Part shown: positions 44,330 through 55,734 of the stretch, in pieces
How positions within the stretch are numbered: position 1 is the stretch's first letter
Layout: each line of letters opens with the position of its first letter
NCBI GenBank assembly: GCA_009823505.1
Contig: VZQC01001057.1
Location: 20,312 to 84,311, forward strand
DNA from: Rhizomys pruinosus
Lineage: Eukaryota; Chordata; Mammalia; Rodentia; Spalacidae
Reading direction: 5' to 3'
DNA: 64,000 bases
Notes under the pieces: model-generated
Databases searched by the model: none
What the model was told of the DNA's origin: nothing
What the model saw: only the letters and a program-made list of their open reading frames with translations
Program-made: the position numbers and the translations under genes

Positions 44330-45480
44330 ACAGTATTCCTTTGGTAACTAGTTTATTTCAATTACTACAATGTCCTCAAGGCTCGTTATGTTGTACCATA
44401 TGACATAACTTCCTCATTATTTTATTTTTCACAAGTTTAAAATTTTTGTTTATTCACATAAATGTATACATTTGTATGCTGCAGTGTAATGTTTTGATGC
44501 CTCTATACATTGTACAGTAATCAAATCAAGTCAAAGAAATTTATGCATTTATTTATTTTCTTTGGGTAATACCATAAAAATATTCTAATTGGTTAAAAAT
44601 ATATAATACCTAATTATTGGTATGTCCAACTTACTGTGCCATAAACATCCAGAACTTATTCCTCCCAAGTGTAATATTGTACACTACTGACTTAACACTG
44701 TTCCTTCTTACCTCTCCCCTGAGTCTCTGGGAACAATTGTTCTACTTCTATTACTGTAAGATCAACTGTTTCAAAAATCCACATATGCATTAGATCTAGA
44801 AGTACATTGTCTGTCTCTTTTATTTCAGTTAGCATAATGACTTCTATGTTCTTGTTGGAAATAATAGGTCTTCCTTTATTTAAGGATGAATAAATAGTAT
44901 TCCATGATTTCAATAGACTACATTTTCAAAATTATTTTTACAAATGTAAATGGATGCAGATGGTTTCAATGTCTTGACTATGTTGAGTAGTGGCAGAATG
45001 AACAGAAGACTACAGATACTTTTTTTAGATTTTGATTGTAATTATTTTGGGTACATATCCAGAAATGAATTTACTGGATAATATGATGATTCTATTTTTA
45101 ACTGTTTGAGAAAACTCCATACTGTATTTTTCTTGGTCTTTTCAAGACAGGGTCTCCCTGTAGCTCCAGCTGTCCTGGAACTGGCTCTGTAGACCAGGCT
45201 GGCCTTGAACTCACAAAGATCCGCCTGCCTCTGCCTCCCTAGTGCTAGGATTAAAGGCATGTGCCACCACACCTGGCTCGATACTGTATTTTTTATCAGG
45301 GCTTTAATATTTTGCTTTCTACCCAACAGTACACAAAGTTTCCAATTTCTCCATATCTTTTCCAAAATTTGTTGTATGTTTTTGAGATTGTATATTTTTT
45401 CTTCATTTAATCGCAAATATTTTGCAATATTCTGGGAAGTTTATTTATGAATGTATTGTTTAATTTCCCAATGATTGAAA
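44330..45480 (-). mobile_element. Ancient L1 3' region, antisense
   Basis: Reversed mammalian L1: CAATGTCCTCAAGGCTCGTTATGTTGTACC, AGCATAATGACTTCTATG, TGGGTACATATCCAGAAATG, TTGAGAAAACTCCATACTG. Split by a B1 at 45,132-45,280. Confidence 0.65.
45132..45280 (-). mobile_element. B1 SINE in ancient L1
   Basis: TSD ATACTGTATTTTT (45,119-45,131; 45,281-45,293). Reversed B1 core GAGACAGGGT... wording at AAGACAGGGTCTCCCTGTAG and GACCAGGCTGGCCTTG. Confidence 0.96.
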
Positions 45481-45704
45481 ATATTCTTGATCACTTATTG
45501 TTATTGTTTTCTGGCTTAAGTCACATGTGCTCACAGACCATATTTGCAATTTCAGATATTTTCAAATGTGTTATGGTTTGGTATACAATATAGTCAGTGC
45601 TGGTAAATTTATTCTGCTATTGTTGAGTGTAGTGTTCTATGAATATAAATTACTTAGTTTTTATGAGGTTGAAATACTTGTTTACTATCAAAATACTAAA
45701 TTGT

Positions 45705-46250
45705 ATTATGATTTATTTATTTATTTATTATTTTTATTGATGCTTTGTTCATTTCATACATCATTTTCCAATTCAGTTCAGGCATATTTCCCTTTCCCTT
45801 CCCCCCCACCCCAAGATCATGCATTCTGCCATAACTGTCCTACATATTTCTCTCAGTTTTTTTTTTCATTTTTTAGCAATAAGTGATAATTTATGAGTAC
45901 AAGCATCCTTCATGTAAAACCAATTTGCAGGATGTGGTGCCCAAACCCACATAGCCCCACCATCCAGTGGTGGTAGGGGGCTTGTATGTTCAATCAAGTT
46001 GATCAAATGAGTGTCCAGACTATATTGCTGTAGTTTCACCATTCACCCCAATCGCAGCCCTTACATTCTACCACGCCCCCTCTTCCACAGATTGTTCCCT
46101 AGGCTTAGAAAAGGGGCACAGGTGGATGAGAAGCAAAACAGTCTACTTTCTCTGGAGCTGTTGTCTTGGATTCTGGTCAATTCTGGCTGTTTCCTTTCAT
46201 GGGCTGACATTTTGTCCAGGAATAACCTTTCGATCCTACAACCAGCCATA
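45705..46250 (-). mobile_element. L1 with extended 3' UTR, second copy (5'-truncated)
   Basis: Antisense equivalent of about 13,945-14,460: (T)n, TTGATGCTTTGTTCATTTC, CCCTTCCCCCCCACCCC, GGATGTGGTGCCCAAACCCACATAGCC, GCCCCCTCTTCCACAG, CTGTTGTCTTGGATTCTGGTC, TTTTGTCCAGGAATAACC. The match stops near GATCCTAC at about 46,247. No clear TSD found. Confidence 0.8.
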
Positions 46251-46589
46251 TTCTTTCAAATGACAATGTAGTACAATAGCCAAGTATTATCTCTGAAATG
46301 GCAATAAAACAAAATGATAGATTGCGAGGTCATTAAAATAACTCACTATTTTTCATCATTTGAGTCCTATATTTCACCCCACAATTTCAGGTAATAGCAT
46401 AGATCAAATTATTTTACATCCTATATAAGGGAATTGATTTTAATTAAGTATAATTTTTATGTCGTCTGAACATGAACTATAGGTTAATTTCAAAACATAT
46501 TTAGGGATTCACCTTTCAACTGTAGAGTTGCATGCAGGTAAATTAAGTATACTTTTAATAATAGCAAATGTTATTTGCTGAACATTTTC

Positions 46590-47020
46590 TTTTTTAATGT
46601 ATATTTTTATTGAGTTTTTGTGCATTTCATACAATGAATCTTAATCATGTTTAGACCCCTCCTCTATCAGCACCCCCCATAGTACTCACAGCATATTTCA
46701 CGTGTTCTGTCACGTACGTTAAGGTTTATCTGTTCAAACTTTTTACCCAGATGTCCCTCAGTGCAAGTTCATCCACAGAAATCTAGTCTAGTCAGCCTAT
46801 CAATCCACAGTCACTCCCTTAAAGAAGACCGCCTCACCCTCACCCAGCAGTAATCAGTTGCCAATATTTCCTAGGTTAATTTGGGGCCTGCTACCCATTT
46901 CCCAGGTTCTATGCTGGTTTTCATGTGATTGAGTCAGCATGGGTCTTGTGCATGCTGTCACCATTGCTGTAAGTTCATGTGAGCAAGTTCCCAGAGGACT
47001 GAAAGGATGTTCCCTTATGT
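46590..47020 (-). mobile_element. L1 3' UTR, antisense
   Basis: Sister copy of 41,845-42,345: TATTGAGTTTTTGTGCATTTCATAC, CCAGATGTCCCTCAGTGCAAG, TAAAGAAGACCGCCTCACCC, GCATGGGTCTTGTGCATGCTGTCACC. Confidence 0.72.
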
Positions 47021-48070
47021 TACCAATACTGTATTAGACATTATTTTGGAATAATTATTTAGAATATAAAAGGTAAATATCCTATTTTCTGGATTAGAAG
47101 ATTTATAGAAATGTTGTTATCTTGTCTAAGGGTTTATAGACAAAATTTTGACTCCAGAACCAAATTCCACCAGACTCTAAAATCGCATTCTTTTAATTAT
47201 ACCACTCTACTTTTGGCTGGATATATGTATTAGTTGGCATGCTGTTTGAGAAATGTTTAAAAATCTTAGTCACAAATGTTTATATTTTCTATCCAATTAT
47301 ATTGAAAGCACTCTAAAGTTAAATACTGTCTTTCAACCTTTTACAGCAAAGAATTAATGCTGGCTTTCTGACAAAAGGATTACAAAGTCCTTTAAACGCA
47401 GCCATTGTCTTAGAAGAGCCAAAATGTCAAACCTGGCTACATACAATTATTTCTATATAAATGTGTTATTGGCATTTGGAGTAAGATATTTTTGTCATGA
47501 GAATCGCACAGACAGTGTTAACTATTGGAGAACATTTATCATCCTTGGTGACCTGTGATTTCTTAATATGATTGCAGTTCTTCCTTATCTTTTTGAAAAT
47601 AAGAAGCACTTCCATACAATTAAAAACATGATTGATGAAGGAAATGATACCCATCTGAGAACCGCTGACCATACCCAGAACAAACACCTGTTCAGTATGT
47701 TTGTTATATGAAAGACACAGACTATTTCTCTATGAAGCTATAGTTCAAAATTTGAAAATTAAATTTGAAGATATCATATCACATATCCTCATCCCAAAGG
47801 GATATGATGGTATTTATGGTTGCTCCTAAAATTCATTTTACATCATAGGATTCCTTGGATTCATCTAGGATTATAGATTGCAGTTTCATTTATGACCAAG
47901 ATTCCATAGCAAAAAAAGGATCCAAAGGCAGCACTGTTTAACCATTGCAAAATAGTTATTATGTGGTTGTCATATTAAGGATGTGGTTCAAGTTCTCCCT
48001 CAGATACTATGAAGTAATTTCATAACCAGGAATAAGTATGCTACTTATGAACAAGAAAAAAAAGTAATTT
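47021..48070. other. AT-rich intergenic DNA
   Basis: No young repeat or gene recognised. The 73-codon minus frame at 47,466-47,687 has no domain. Composition is even, and the part 47,330-47,660 may be old unique sequence. Confidence 0.45.
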
Positions 48071-48074
48071 ATGT

Positions 48075-48330
48075 AGCTAGGGATATAGTTCAATGGATAA
48101 AGCATTTTCCACATGAGTGTTAGGACCGAAGCTTAGATCTCTAACTCCCAAATAAAAAGCCAGGTAAGTGGGGTGTGGTGGCACATGCCTTTAATCCCAG
48201 CACTCTGGAGGCAGAGGCAAGGGGATCTCTGTGAGCTCAAGGCCAGCCTGGTCTAAAGAGCAAGCTCTAGGCCAGCTAGGACTAAAGGGAGATCCTGTCT
48301 CAAAAAGACAAAAAAAAAAAAAGCCAGGTA
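48075..48330 (+). mobile_element. B4-type composite SINE (ID-like head plus B1)
   Basis: 48,075-48,160 is a decayed tRNA-like head (GCTAGGGATATAGTTCAATGGATAAAGC), followed by B1 (GGGTGTGGTGGCACATGCCTTTAATCCC... CCTGTCTCAAAAAGAC). Confidence 0.8.
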
Positions 48331-48528
48331 GGCATAGTGGCCCTCTATAATTGAAGAGCTTGGGAGGCAGAAGCAGGCAGATCTCTGTGTATTCAAGGCC
48401 AGCCTGGTCTACAGAGCAAGCTCTAGGCCAGCTAGGACTAAAGGGAGATCCTGTCTCAAAAAGACAAAAAAAAAAAAAGCCAGGTAGGCATAGTGGCCCT
48501 CTATAATTGAAGAGCTTGGGAGGCAGAA
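48261..48528 (+). repeat. 156-bp tandem duplication of B1-derived DNA
   Basis: 48,261-48,372 and 48,417-48,528 are identical over 112 bases including a 13-A run; the period is 156. The unit covers the end of one B1 and the start of the next (GCATAGTGGCCCTCTATAATTGAAGAG...). Probably recent unequal exchange between two B1s, or an assembly duplication. Confidence 0.92.
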
Positions 48529-48654
48529 ACAAATGTTTCCATGGCCAATCTGCCTAGCTAGACTAGACAGAAACAGCAAGCTTCAGTTTACTGACAGTGC
48601 CTGTCTCAATAAATAGTCACCTTTAGGCTTCCACCTGCACACACACATGAGAAT

Positions 48655-49190
48655 AAAAGTTTCTTCATCATCTTGAGACTGGCTAATACCTAATAGAGGA
48701 AGGATAAAATTGATAACGTAGTAGGGAAAAGGGAAACCTTACACAGTGTTAGTGGAAATGTAAATTAGTACAAAGATTATAGAAAATAGTGTTCTGGTTT
48801 CTAACAAAATTAAAAATAGGACCATTGTATGCTTCACAAATCCCACTGCTGGATATTTATACAGAGTAATCAAAGTCAGTATGTTGAAGGGATATCAATT
48901 CTCCCAGATTCACTGCAGTACAGTTCCCAACAGCCAAAATGGAAACAAGTATCTGTCAGCATAAGCTGATTAATAAGATAAAGAAAAATGTCCACATGCA
49001 TGATAGAGTACTATTCAGCCATAAAAATGAAATGCTCACATTCATAACAACTTGGATGAAACTGGAGATCACTATCTTAAATAAAATAAGCCAAGCAGAG
49101 ATTGCCAATACTGATGGCATACGTCACTTTATATTTGGAGTCTTAAAATTTTGTTCTCCTAGAAGTTGATAATGGAATGATGCTAAGCAG
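48655..49190 (+). mobile_element. Old L1 ORF2 3' fragment
   Basis: Ordered remnants: ACACAGTGTTAGTGGAAATGTAAATTAGTACAA, CAAATCCCACTGCTGGATATTTATAC, GTACTATTCAGCCATAAAAATGAAATG, AACTTGGATGAAACTGGAGATCACTATC. Sense. Confidence 0.78.
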
Positions 49191-49388
49191 AGAAATGAAA
49201 AACTGAACAGAGAGAGATGAGGAAAAGTTGATCAGTGGGTACTAAGTTTAAAATTAATAGGAAGACAGAAATTCCAATGTGCTCTTGTACAGCAGTTTAC
49301 TGTATCATTCCAAAACCTAAAAGATAGACATTTGAATGTTCTCAAAGAAATGATCAATGTTTGAGAAGGTAGATACACTTAAACTTGT

Positions 49389-49546
49389 TTTTTTTTTTTT
49401 TTGTCTTTTTGAGACAGGGTCTCCCTGTAACTCTGGCTGTCCTGGAACTCACTCTATAGACCAGGCTGGCCTTGAACTCACAAAGATCTGCCTGCCTCTG
49501 CCTCCCAAGTGCTAGGATTAAAGGCATGCACCACCACACCCAGCTA
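49389..49546 (-). mobile_element. B1 SINE
   Basis: (T)n tail, GAGACAGGGTCTCCCTGTAACTC, GACCAGGCTGGCCTTGAACTC, GTGCTAGGATTAAAGGC. TAAACTTG lies on both sides. Confidence 0.96.
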
Positions 49547-49604
49547 AACTTGTTTTAAATATTGAACATTATATATCACTTGAAATCAAAATTCACTTGA
49601 TTTT

Positions 49605-49765
49605 TTAAAATTATTTTTATTTTGTAGGATATTTTGTAGATGGGGACTTATTATCTAGCCTAGGGTAGCCTCAAATTCACCATGCTTAGCCCAGATTGGC
49701 CGTGAAATCAAAATCAGTTTTCTGAACACTGGAATTACAAGTGTTGTGTCACTGTATTTGTAAAA
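49605..49765 (-). mobile_element. Ancient B1 (proto-B1) relic
   Basis: TAGATGGGGACTTATTATCTAGCCTAGGGTAGCCTCAAATTCACCATG and GGAATTACAAGTG follow reversed B1 order with heavy divergence. Confidence 0.6.
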
Positions 49766-52114
49766 AGAAAAAAAAAGCAGACTTAAATTTAAAATAATAA
49801 ACTGTTTTCAACTTTGGAGCCACATTAGAATTAGAGTCACCTAGAAATCAGTTTAAAAGATAGATGTCCATGCCCAGAACAGTTACAATATACTACAAGA
49901 GTCTTGAGTATTATTTCTTCAGCTCCATGGTAATTTAAATAGGCAGCCAGTATTGAAAACCATTCATTTTAAGAGAAAAGCTGAACCAATTATCAAATAT
50001 GTTTTCTAACAAGATCTTTTCCAAGTGTTTTGAGCCAAAGAGTATAGAATGTAGAATTAGAATGACATTCCTGGCTTGGTGACATATCACCTTTGTAATA
50101 CTGGAAAAATTATTCACTTTATCTGAAGTTCACTTTCTTCATCTGTAAAATAAATATAAAAACAATGCCTATTTCATAAGGTTATTATAAGAATAATATA
50201 AAGGCACGTGGCAGAATTTAGCGTAGCACTTTGTACTGACTGGCGCAATAAATCTTTTAAATATATGTAACTTGAAATTGTAACCTCTGAGCTACACAGA
50301 GCCCATTCAGAATCCAGAGAAAAGTGGAAGGAAATTTAATTTGGGAGAGCAAATGGAATAGATGACATCATAACTAAAGGAGGACACACATTTCAAGATA
50401 GACGGTAAAAACTTGCATGTTCCAGGCTCTAAGAAGTTGAGTCTCCTGACTTTGTTTACTGGAGCTGGTGAAAGGACATCTTTATAATCTATCTCTGGTA
50501 TAGGTTATTCCTAGATCAAGTCATCAGCACAGGAATCCAGAGAAAGTAAATACATTTGTTTATCATCAAGACTGTTCCTCACGTCCTCCCAAAATGCACT
50601 GCACAGATGGAGAAACAAATTAACGTGATAAAGGTCGCTCATTTCCACATTGAAAAGATAGAAGCACTCTGCTAGCTATAAATCCCCAACCTTTACAATT
50701 TAGAGGGATAATTTACTTCCTTGTCCCCATCAAATAGGATCATGCAGCACTCACTTGTAAACACCTATGAGGGAAAAGCAAGGACCATACCAATGCAATG
50801 ATTGAAGTCCTTATAAATTATGGTATCGTCAGAATTTTACTCCTGGCTACGTAAAGACCTTTGCTGTTTGCAAAATTGATAGTACATGGGGCTGGGTGCA
50901 TAAAAAGTATTCTTTCTACATTATTCAAATATGTACAGGCAATGACAATGGGTAAAGGCATCCCTATTAATACATCGCAGTGTGGGAAAGAGATACAGGG
51001 CTCTAGCTGAAACGATTTGGGCACCAATTTGGTCTGCTGACACATTACCTCATTCATCTGGAGCATTAATGAGTTAGCCTTTAAGTTGTTATCCCGTAAC
51101 CTCTAACTCATCAAAGGCTGCAGATGCAGTGAACAAAATGACTCATTTTAGCTTATGCAGTGGTGATGCCCCAAGATAATTAAATTTGGGGACATCATTC
51201 TTCCATCTGTGCTGTTCCTTCAGCCCATCATGTCACAGCAGCAGCTCAGAAACCGGTTCAAATAACACCTAAATGTACAACTTAACTTGAAAAAGGATAA
51301 TTTTGCTACTTAAAATGAGTGCAAAATTCTTCATTGCCAACCAATACAATTAAATAAATCTGTCCACAAAGGCGATGTCTATAAATTCTGCTATTCTTAC
51401 AAATTTCTTGCCTTAAAATCAATAGTTTTATCCCTTTAAAGCAATAACTGATATATTCTACAAATACTGTTAATGAATCTGGCTTTGCCTAATGGAAGTG
51501 CGTGTTAGTCTGTGTCCGTGCACACATTCATACACGTGTACGCATGTCTGCATTAGGAAACAGGAACCAAGCATATGTAAAGTGTCCTAATACTTTACTA
51601 TTGATTTCCCATCCCCAGTTCTTACTATAATGGCAACATGTGATAGATGCATAACAAACATTTACTGAGTAAAAAACGTAAAACAAGAAACAGAAATAAT
51701 TATTTCAGGATGCAAGCCTGGTTTGACAAAAACTGGAAAAATATACTACAAAGTATGCAGCTGCCTCATAGACTCTGGGTATGAGAGGACTTCACCAGAA
51801 CATTGAGTGGCACTCAGAAATTTTATTGACCGTATAAAAGCTAACTCAATAATCCTTTCGTACTTAAAAGCAATCTATAGTTTACAATTAGACTAAGTGG
51901 TTGAATAAATAAAGTGATATGAAGGGTCATAAAATGAAATATATACTTAACATCATCTTCTATATTGACCATTTTCTACATCATCTTAGATTCCCTACCC
52001 CTGAGAAAATAGCCAATATTTTAATTGTGGCTAAGACTTTAATATGATTCCCATTGAATTTTAAATAAAAAGTTTATAAGCCAATATATCTCACAGTGAA
52101 TTTTATTCTTCCAA
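49766..52114. other. Longest repeat-poor stretch, one MIR
   Basis: Only a sense MIR-like piece (50,080-50,265: CTTCATCTGTAAAATAAATATAA...AGCACTTTGTACTG) is recognised. 50,560-51,300 keeps even composition without SINEs and holds homeodomain-like TAATGAG/TAATTAAA and TGACTCAT (AP-1-like, 51,140-51,147) sites. A candidate conserved non-coding region; no open frame of interest (an 82-codon minus frame at 50,818-51,066 is unassigned). Confidence 0.45.
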
Positions 52115-52720
52115 TTATTTCTTTTTCTATTGAAGTTTTGTGTATTTCATACATTTCGTTAAAAAAGTTTTATTAATTTTATTTATTTCCGTATGTGTAT
52201 GAATGTACTGTCTGAATGCAAGTCTGTGCACCCGTGTTGTGCAACGCCGCGGAGGTCAGAAGAGGGTGTCAGATTCCCCTGGAACTGGAGTTCTCCTGGA
52301 ATTGGAGTTTCAGACGGTTCTCGGCCACCATGTGGGTGCTGGGGATCGAACCCGGGTCCTCTGCAAGAGCGGTCGGCGCTCTTAACCACTAGGCCATCTC
52401 TCCAGCCCCTCATACAACATTTCTTAATCAAGTTTAGATCCAATTCCCTTTCCTTGCCCCCTCCGCGCCAGATCTCATGCATTCTGCCATATATGTCTTT
52501 CATCCTTTTCTCAGTCTTAAATTTTTTGATCCTGAAGTTTACTCTTTTTGGCATAATTTTTCTTTTGGTCAGTTCATTGACCCAGTCTTTGTTGTTGTTG
52601 TTTTTGTTGTTGTTACTTCCAATTTATATCATTCCAAAACATGTCTCTAGGGATGCTGCAGATATACCCAAATTATGACTTCTGAAAATAAACTCTGGGT
52701 TAATTCCAAAACATGTTTAG
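52115..52720 (-). mobile_element. L1 3' UTR, antisense, split by B2
   Basis: 52,115-52,164 is the reversed tail (CTATTGAAGTTTTGTGTATTTCATAC). After a B2 it continues GCCAGATCTCATGCATTCTGCCATATATGTCTTTCATCC, then CAGTTCATTGACCCAGTCTTTGTTGTTG, parallel to 36,360-36,520. Confidence 0.78.
52165..52409 (-). mobile_element. B2 SINE, young subfamily, in L1 tail
   Basis: Reversed B2 with the 17-bp duplication, CpG-rich head GAGCGGTCGGCGCTCTTAACCACTAGG. Flanked by CATACATTTC / CATACAACATTTC. Confidence 0.94.
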
Positions 52721-53450
52721 GGTTTTACATTTTTACAGTAGGATTGTATGCAGGTAAATAAACAATGTTACTTTACTTTTCTACATTACATATCAAGTTT
52801 ACATTTACTAAAAAACAAAGAAATAAACAGGAATTATTCAGTTTGTCTTCTAAAGAGAGAATTGGTGCTAGCATCCACAAATAAGTGCAGGTCTCCAAAC
52901 TCAGTATGAATCCGTGAAAATACCTGATTGGTGGAGACTCTGCTTACTGGTACAGCCACCCTGAATGACCCAGCTGCTCAGCCCCTGGGCTTACTTTTCT
53001 GGGCATCATCTCAGGAGAGCAGTCAAGAAGGCAGAAGCTTTGGTTGTATTAATGATTCTGCCGATTACAGAGAAATGGGCAAGCCCCGAGGGGGAAATGG
53101 GAAGGATTATAACTTGGAGCTTAGTTGCAGAGGCTTTACTTTAGTGACACGGAGACTCTTCTGTGTTTGCCAAGGGAACATCTGGAAAGAGCTCAACCAC
53201 CGAAGCCAGCTTGAAGCACTCTGGATGAGTGCAAAAACAATAAAGTGCTAGTGAATACTCGTGATTTCTAGAGACACTCATGGAAGGAAGGTGAGTGATA
53301 AAAGACAGGAGTGCTTATAGATAAGAGACTGGATGTTCCACATGGTCAGTCATCCTCCATCAGTATCTGTTTAGGTCAGTTGCAGACAGTGGTCCCAAGT
53401 AGAAGTAAGGCATTCTGGCTGTGTTCCTGACTTTGTCACTAAATATCTGT
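52721..53450. other. Unassigned sequence with a 107-codon open frame
   Basis: Repeat-free, GC-richer than its surroundings at 52,920-53,260. The plus frame 52,928-53,251 (MVETLLTGTATLND... to a stop after KTIKC) has no recognised domain, signal peptide or homolog known to me. An AATAAA lies at 53,237-53,242, right at the frame's end, which would allow a terminal exon, but there is no other support. May equally be chance. Confidence 0.3.
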
Positions 53451-53454
53451 GTGC

Positions 53455-53785
53455 ACACTAATCTCTATGCGGCTGGCTCCTTTCCATTTAGAGTTCAGGT
53501 TTAAAGTTATCTCCTCAGAGAAGCTTTTCCCACCACTCTGCACAGTTTTTGCCCATCCAATCCTTAAATTTACTACACTGAACCCTTTTCTACCCTCTGT
53601 ATATTTAATTACATTGCTATTTAAAACGTTTACTTATTTTTATTTATTGTCCATCATTTTCTTACAATTCTGAAGTCCATCAGACTAGGCATGACATCAT
53701 TCTTACTCTTTTGCATTTAGCTCCTATCACACCTTCTGACACACATGAAGGACTATTTTTTTCAGTTAATGAATATATGCATGTT
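53455..53785 (+). repeat. L2 LINE 3' end
   Basis: Text order fits the L2 3' end: CAGGTTTAAAGTTATCTCCTCAGAGAAGC, TTCCCACCACTCTG, TTACTTATTTTTATTTATTGTC and CACATGAAGGACTA...TTAATGAAT. Ancient mammalian LINE. Confidence 0.65.
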
Positions 53786-54012
53786 GAAGAATGATGTGTC
53801 TAACATACTTTGCAAAAGTACTTTAAGTTTAGTACAATGAAAAGATAGATCTGTGGATGGCTTGAAAACCTTTAGCAGTCCCCAATTATAGAGCACCATG
53901 TTTAGAAAGGGCAATGTTTATAAAACACTAACAATATCTATCTCACAGTCGACATGTATTTATTTGTTTATTTTTGTTTATTATTTATTGTGTGTGTTTG
54001 CCTGCTTTTTAT

Positions 54013-54412
54013 TTTTCTTTGATTTGTGTGATGGCTAATGTTGGCTGTCAAGCTGATATATTTTACAAAAGGAACCCCCAAGTGAGGAGGTTCCTCTTTC
54101 AAATTGGTCTGGGCCATATGTACAAGGTATTTTGCTTTAAATCCTAGTTCATGTGGGAGGGCCATCTACTCTGAGCATTACCATCCCTAAGCAGGAGGGC
54201 CTGGTCTATTTAAGAAAGTTATCTGAGGAAGCCAGTAAGAGGAAGCAAACCAGTAAAGCAGCCTCTGCTTCTCTTCCTGTCTCCAGGTTCCTACCTTGGC
54301 TTCCCTCAATGATGGACTATAAAATGTGAGCAAATCAAACCCTTCTCTTCCCTTAACTGCTTTTGGTCAAGATGTTTATCACAGCAACAAAGAGCAAAGT
54401 AAGCTTACACTT
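54013..54412 (+). repeat. Rodent-wide interspersed repeat (URR1-type?)
   Basis: TTTGTGTGATGGCTAATGTTGGCTGTCAAGCTG start, CTATTTAAGAAAG, CTGCTTCTCTTCCTGTCTCCAGGTTCC, AATGATGGACTATAAAATGTGAGCAAATCAAACCC, GCTTTTGGTCAAGATGTTTATCACAGC end. Same family as 43,757-44,130. Confidence 0.72.
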
Positions 54413-54477
54413 ACCCTATAAAGGAATGGGTTACATTGTTACATTTGCATATATGGATATATATATATATATATANG

Positions 54478-54652
54478 AGAAATTTCATGAAGTCCCACCT
54501 CAAGATGAAGAGGTGCAGGCAATCAGTGGATGCTGAGGGAGAGAGAATCAGTTTTCTCGAGGGATTAGCTCCCTTATAGGTTATCTAGTCCTAAGTAGGC
54601 AGTCCAAAACACAGGTACATGAACATCACTAAATGGAATCAGTGCAAAAAAA

Positions 54653-54685
<33 letters not shown>

Positions 54686-54700
54686 TATATTATGTTTTAT
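54478..54700 (+). mobile_element. L1 (Lx) 3' end with TA microsatellite
   Basis: AGTCCCACCTCAAGATGAAGAGGTGCAGGCAATCAGTGGATGCTGAGGGAGAGAGAATCAG and GGTTATCTAGTCCTAAGTAGGCAGTCC are the classic Lx 3' end. It terminates in (TA)n. One ambiguous base (N) lies at 54,476, next to another TA tract. Confidence 0.85.
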
Positions 54701-54796
54701 TGTTACTCTCCCCATTAGCTTCCCCCATCCTCCTTGCTCCTTTTCTCCCTGCAAATAATTACTCCTTTTGCTTTCATTAAAATTCGATTTGGGGAG

Positions 54797-55018
54797 TTGG
54801 AGATATAGATGGCTCAGTAGTTAAGAGCACTGAGTGCTCTTCTAGAGGACCCAGGTTCAATTCCAAGCACCCAGATGGCACTTAAGAACCATCTTCAACT
54901 CCAGTTCCAGGGGAATCTGATGCCCTCCTCTGACGTCCACAGCTTTGCACATGGGTCCACTCACATAATTCAGGCAATACACTCATACGCATAAAAATAT
55001 TAATAGAAATATTTTAAA
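54797..55018 (+). mobile_element. B2 SINE, older subfamily
   Basis: GAGTTGGAGATATAGATGGCTCAGTAGTTAAGAGCAC head, a single AACTCCAGTTCCAGGGG unit, tail CATAAAAATATTAATAGAAAT. Confidence 0.92.
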
Positions 55019-55035
55019 AGTTCAATTTGTTTGTC

Positions 55036-55112
55036 AGTGCTGAGGATTGAACCCAGAGCTTCCTATATGCTATGCTAATGCTCTAGCACTAAACTAAGCC
55101 ACGCCTACAGCT
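55036..55112 (-). mobile_element. B4/ID-type SINE head, antisense
   Basis: GTGCTGAGGATTGAACCCAGAGCTTCCTATATGCTATGCTAATGCTCTAGCACTAAACTAAGCCACGCC is a reversed tRNA-like SINE head with a B box (GATTGAACCC). Confidence 0.7.
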
Positions 55113-55129
55113 TGCTAACCTGTGTTCAG

Positions 55130-55270
55130 ATGTAAAGTCTGACACATACACAGCTATAAGAACTTGAGTGAAACATTGCAAGTCTCCAAGCCTCAGTTTT
55201 CTGGTTTGTAAAATGGGAATTATAATAGTACTTACTGCTTGCAATTGTTAGAAAATCAAATTAGGAACCT
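55130..55270 (+). repeat. MIR SINE fragment
   Basis: AGTCTCCAAGCCTCAGTTTTCTGGTTTGTAAAATGGGAATTATAATAGTACTTACTGC is a clear MIR core. Confidence 0.85.
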
Positions 55271-55734
55271 TATATCAATCATTCAACACAATGTGTGGTC
55301 CTACTGTATTAATGGTAGCTATTACCATATTTAGGATAATATTTAAGTGTTAAAAACTGATATTATGGACCCTTGAAATGTTAATTCTCAAAAGTGACTG
55401 TCAAAGGGAACAGCTGCCAGCAAATTAGGTAGACAGTCTCAAAATGAACAAAAAGATATAGGGCATATAATTACCTTAAAAGGGGCAAAAGGGTCATCTA
55501 GATTTCTTTTTCCAGGATTTGTCTTGGAACCTGCAAATTTAGGGCCTATGTGAAATCTAAGGTGGGCTAGAAGGTTATCAGTGCAGCACCCAAGAAAGAG
55601 GGGTTCAGGGGGCAACCATTCAGCCATTGTCACAAAGCTTTTTAAGTTTATTTGGTTATCCTAGTGTATGAACTCTGACTATCCACTCTGGCTACATTTA
55701 CAGTTTACAAAGCATTTTTGTTGAGGCTTCCACC

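Noticed and set aside
48191..48532. 113-codon minus frame with an internal repeat (FETGSPFSPSWPRA...)
   Set aside because: It is antisense B1 plus the 156-bp duplication, not a repeat protein.
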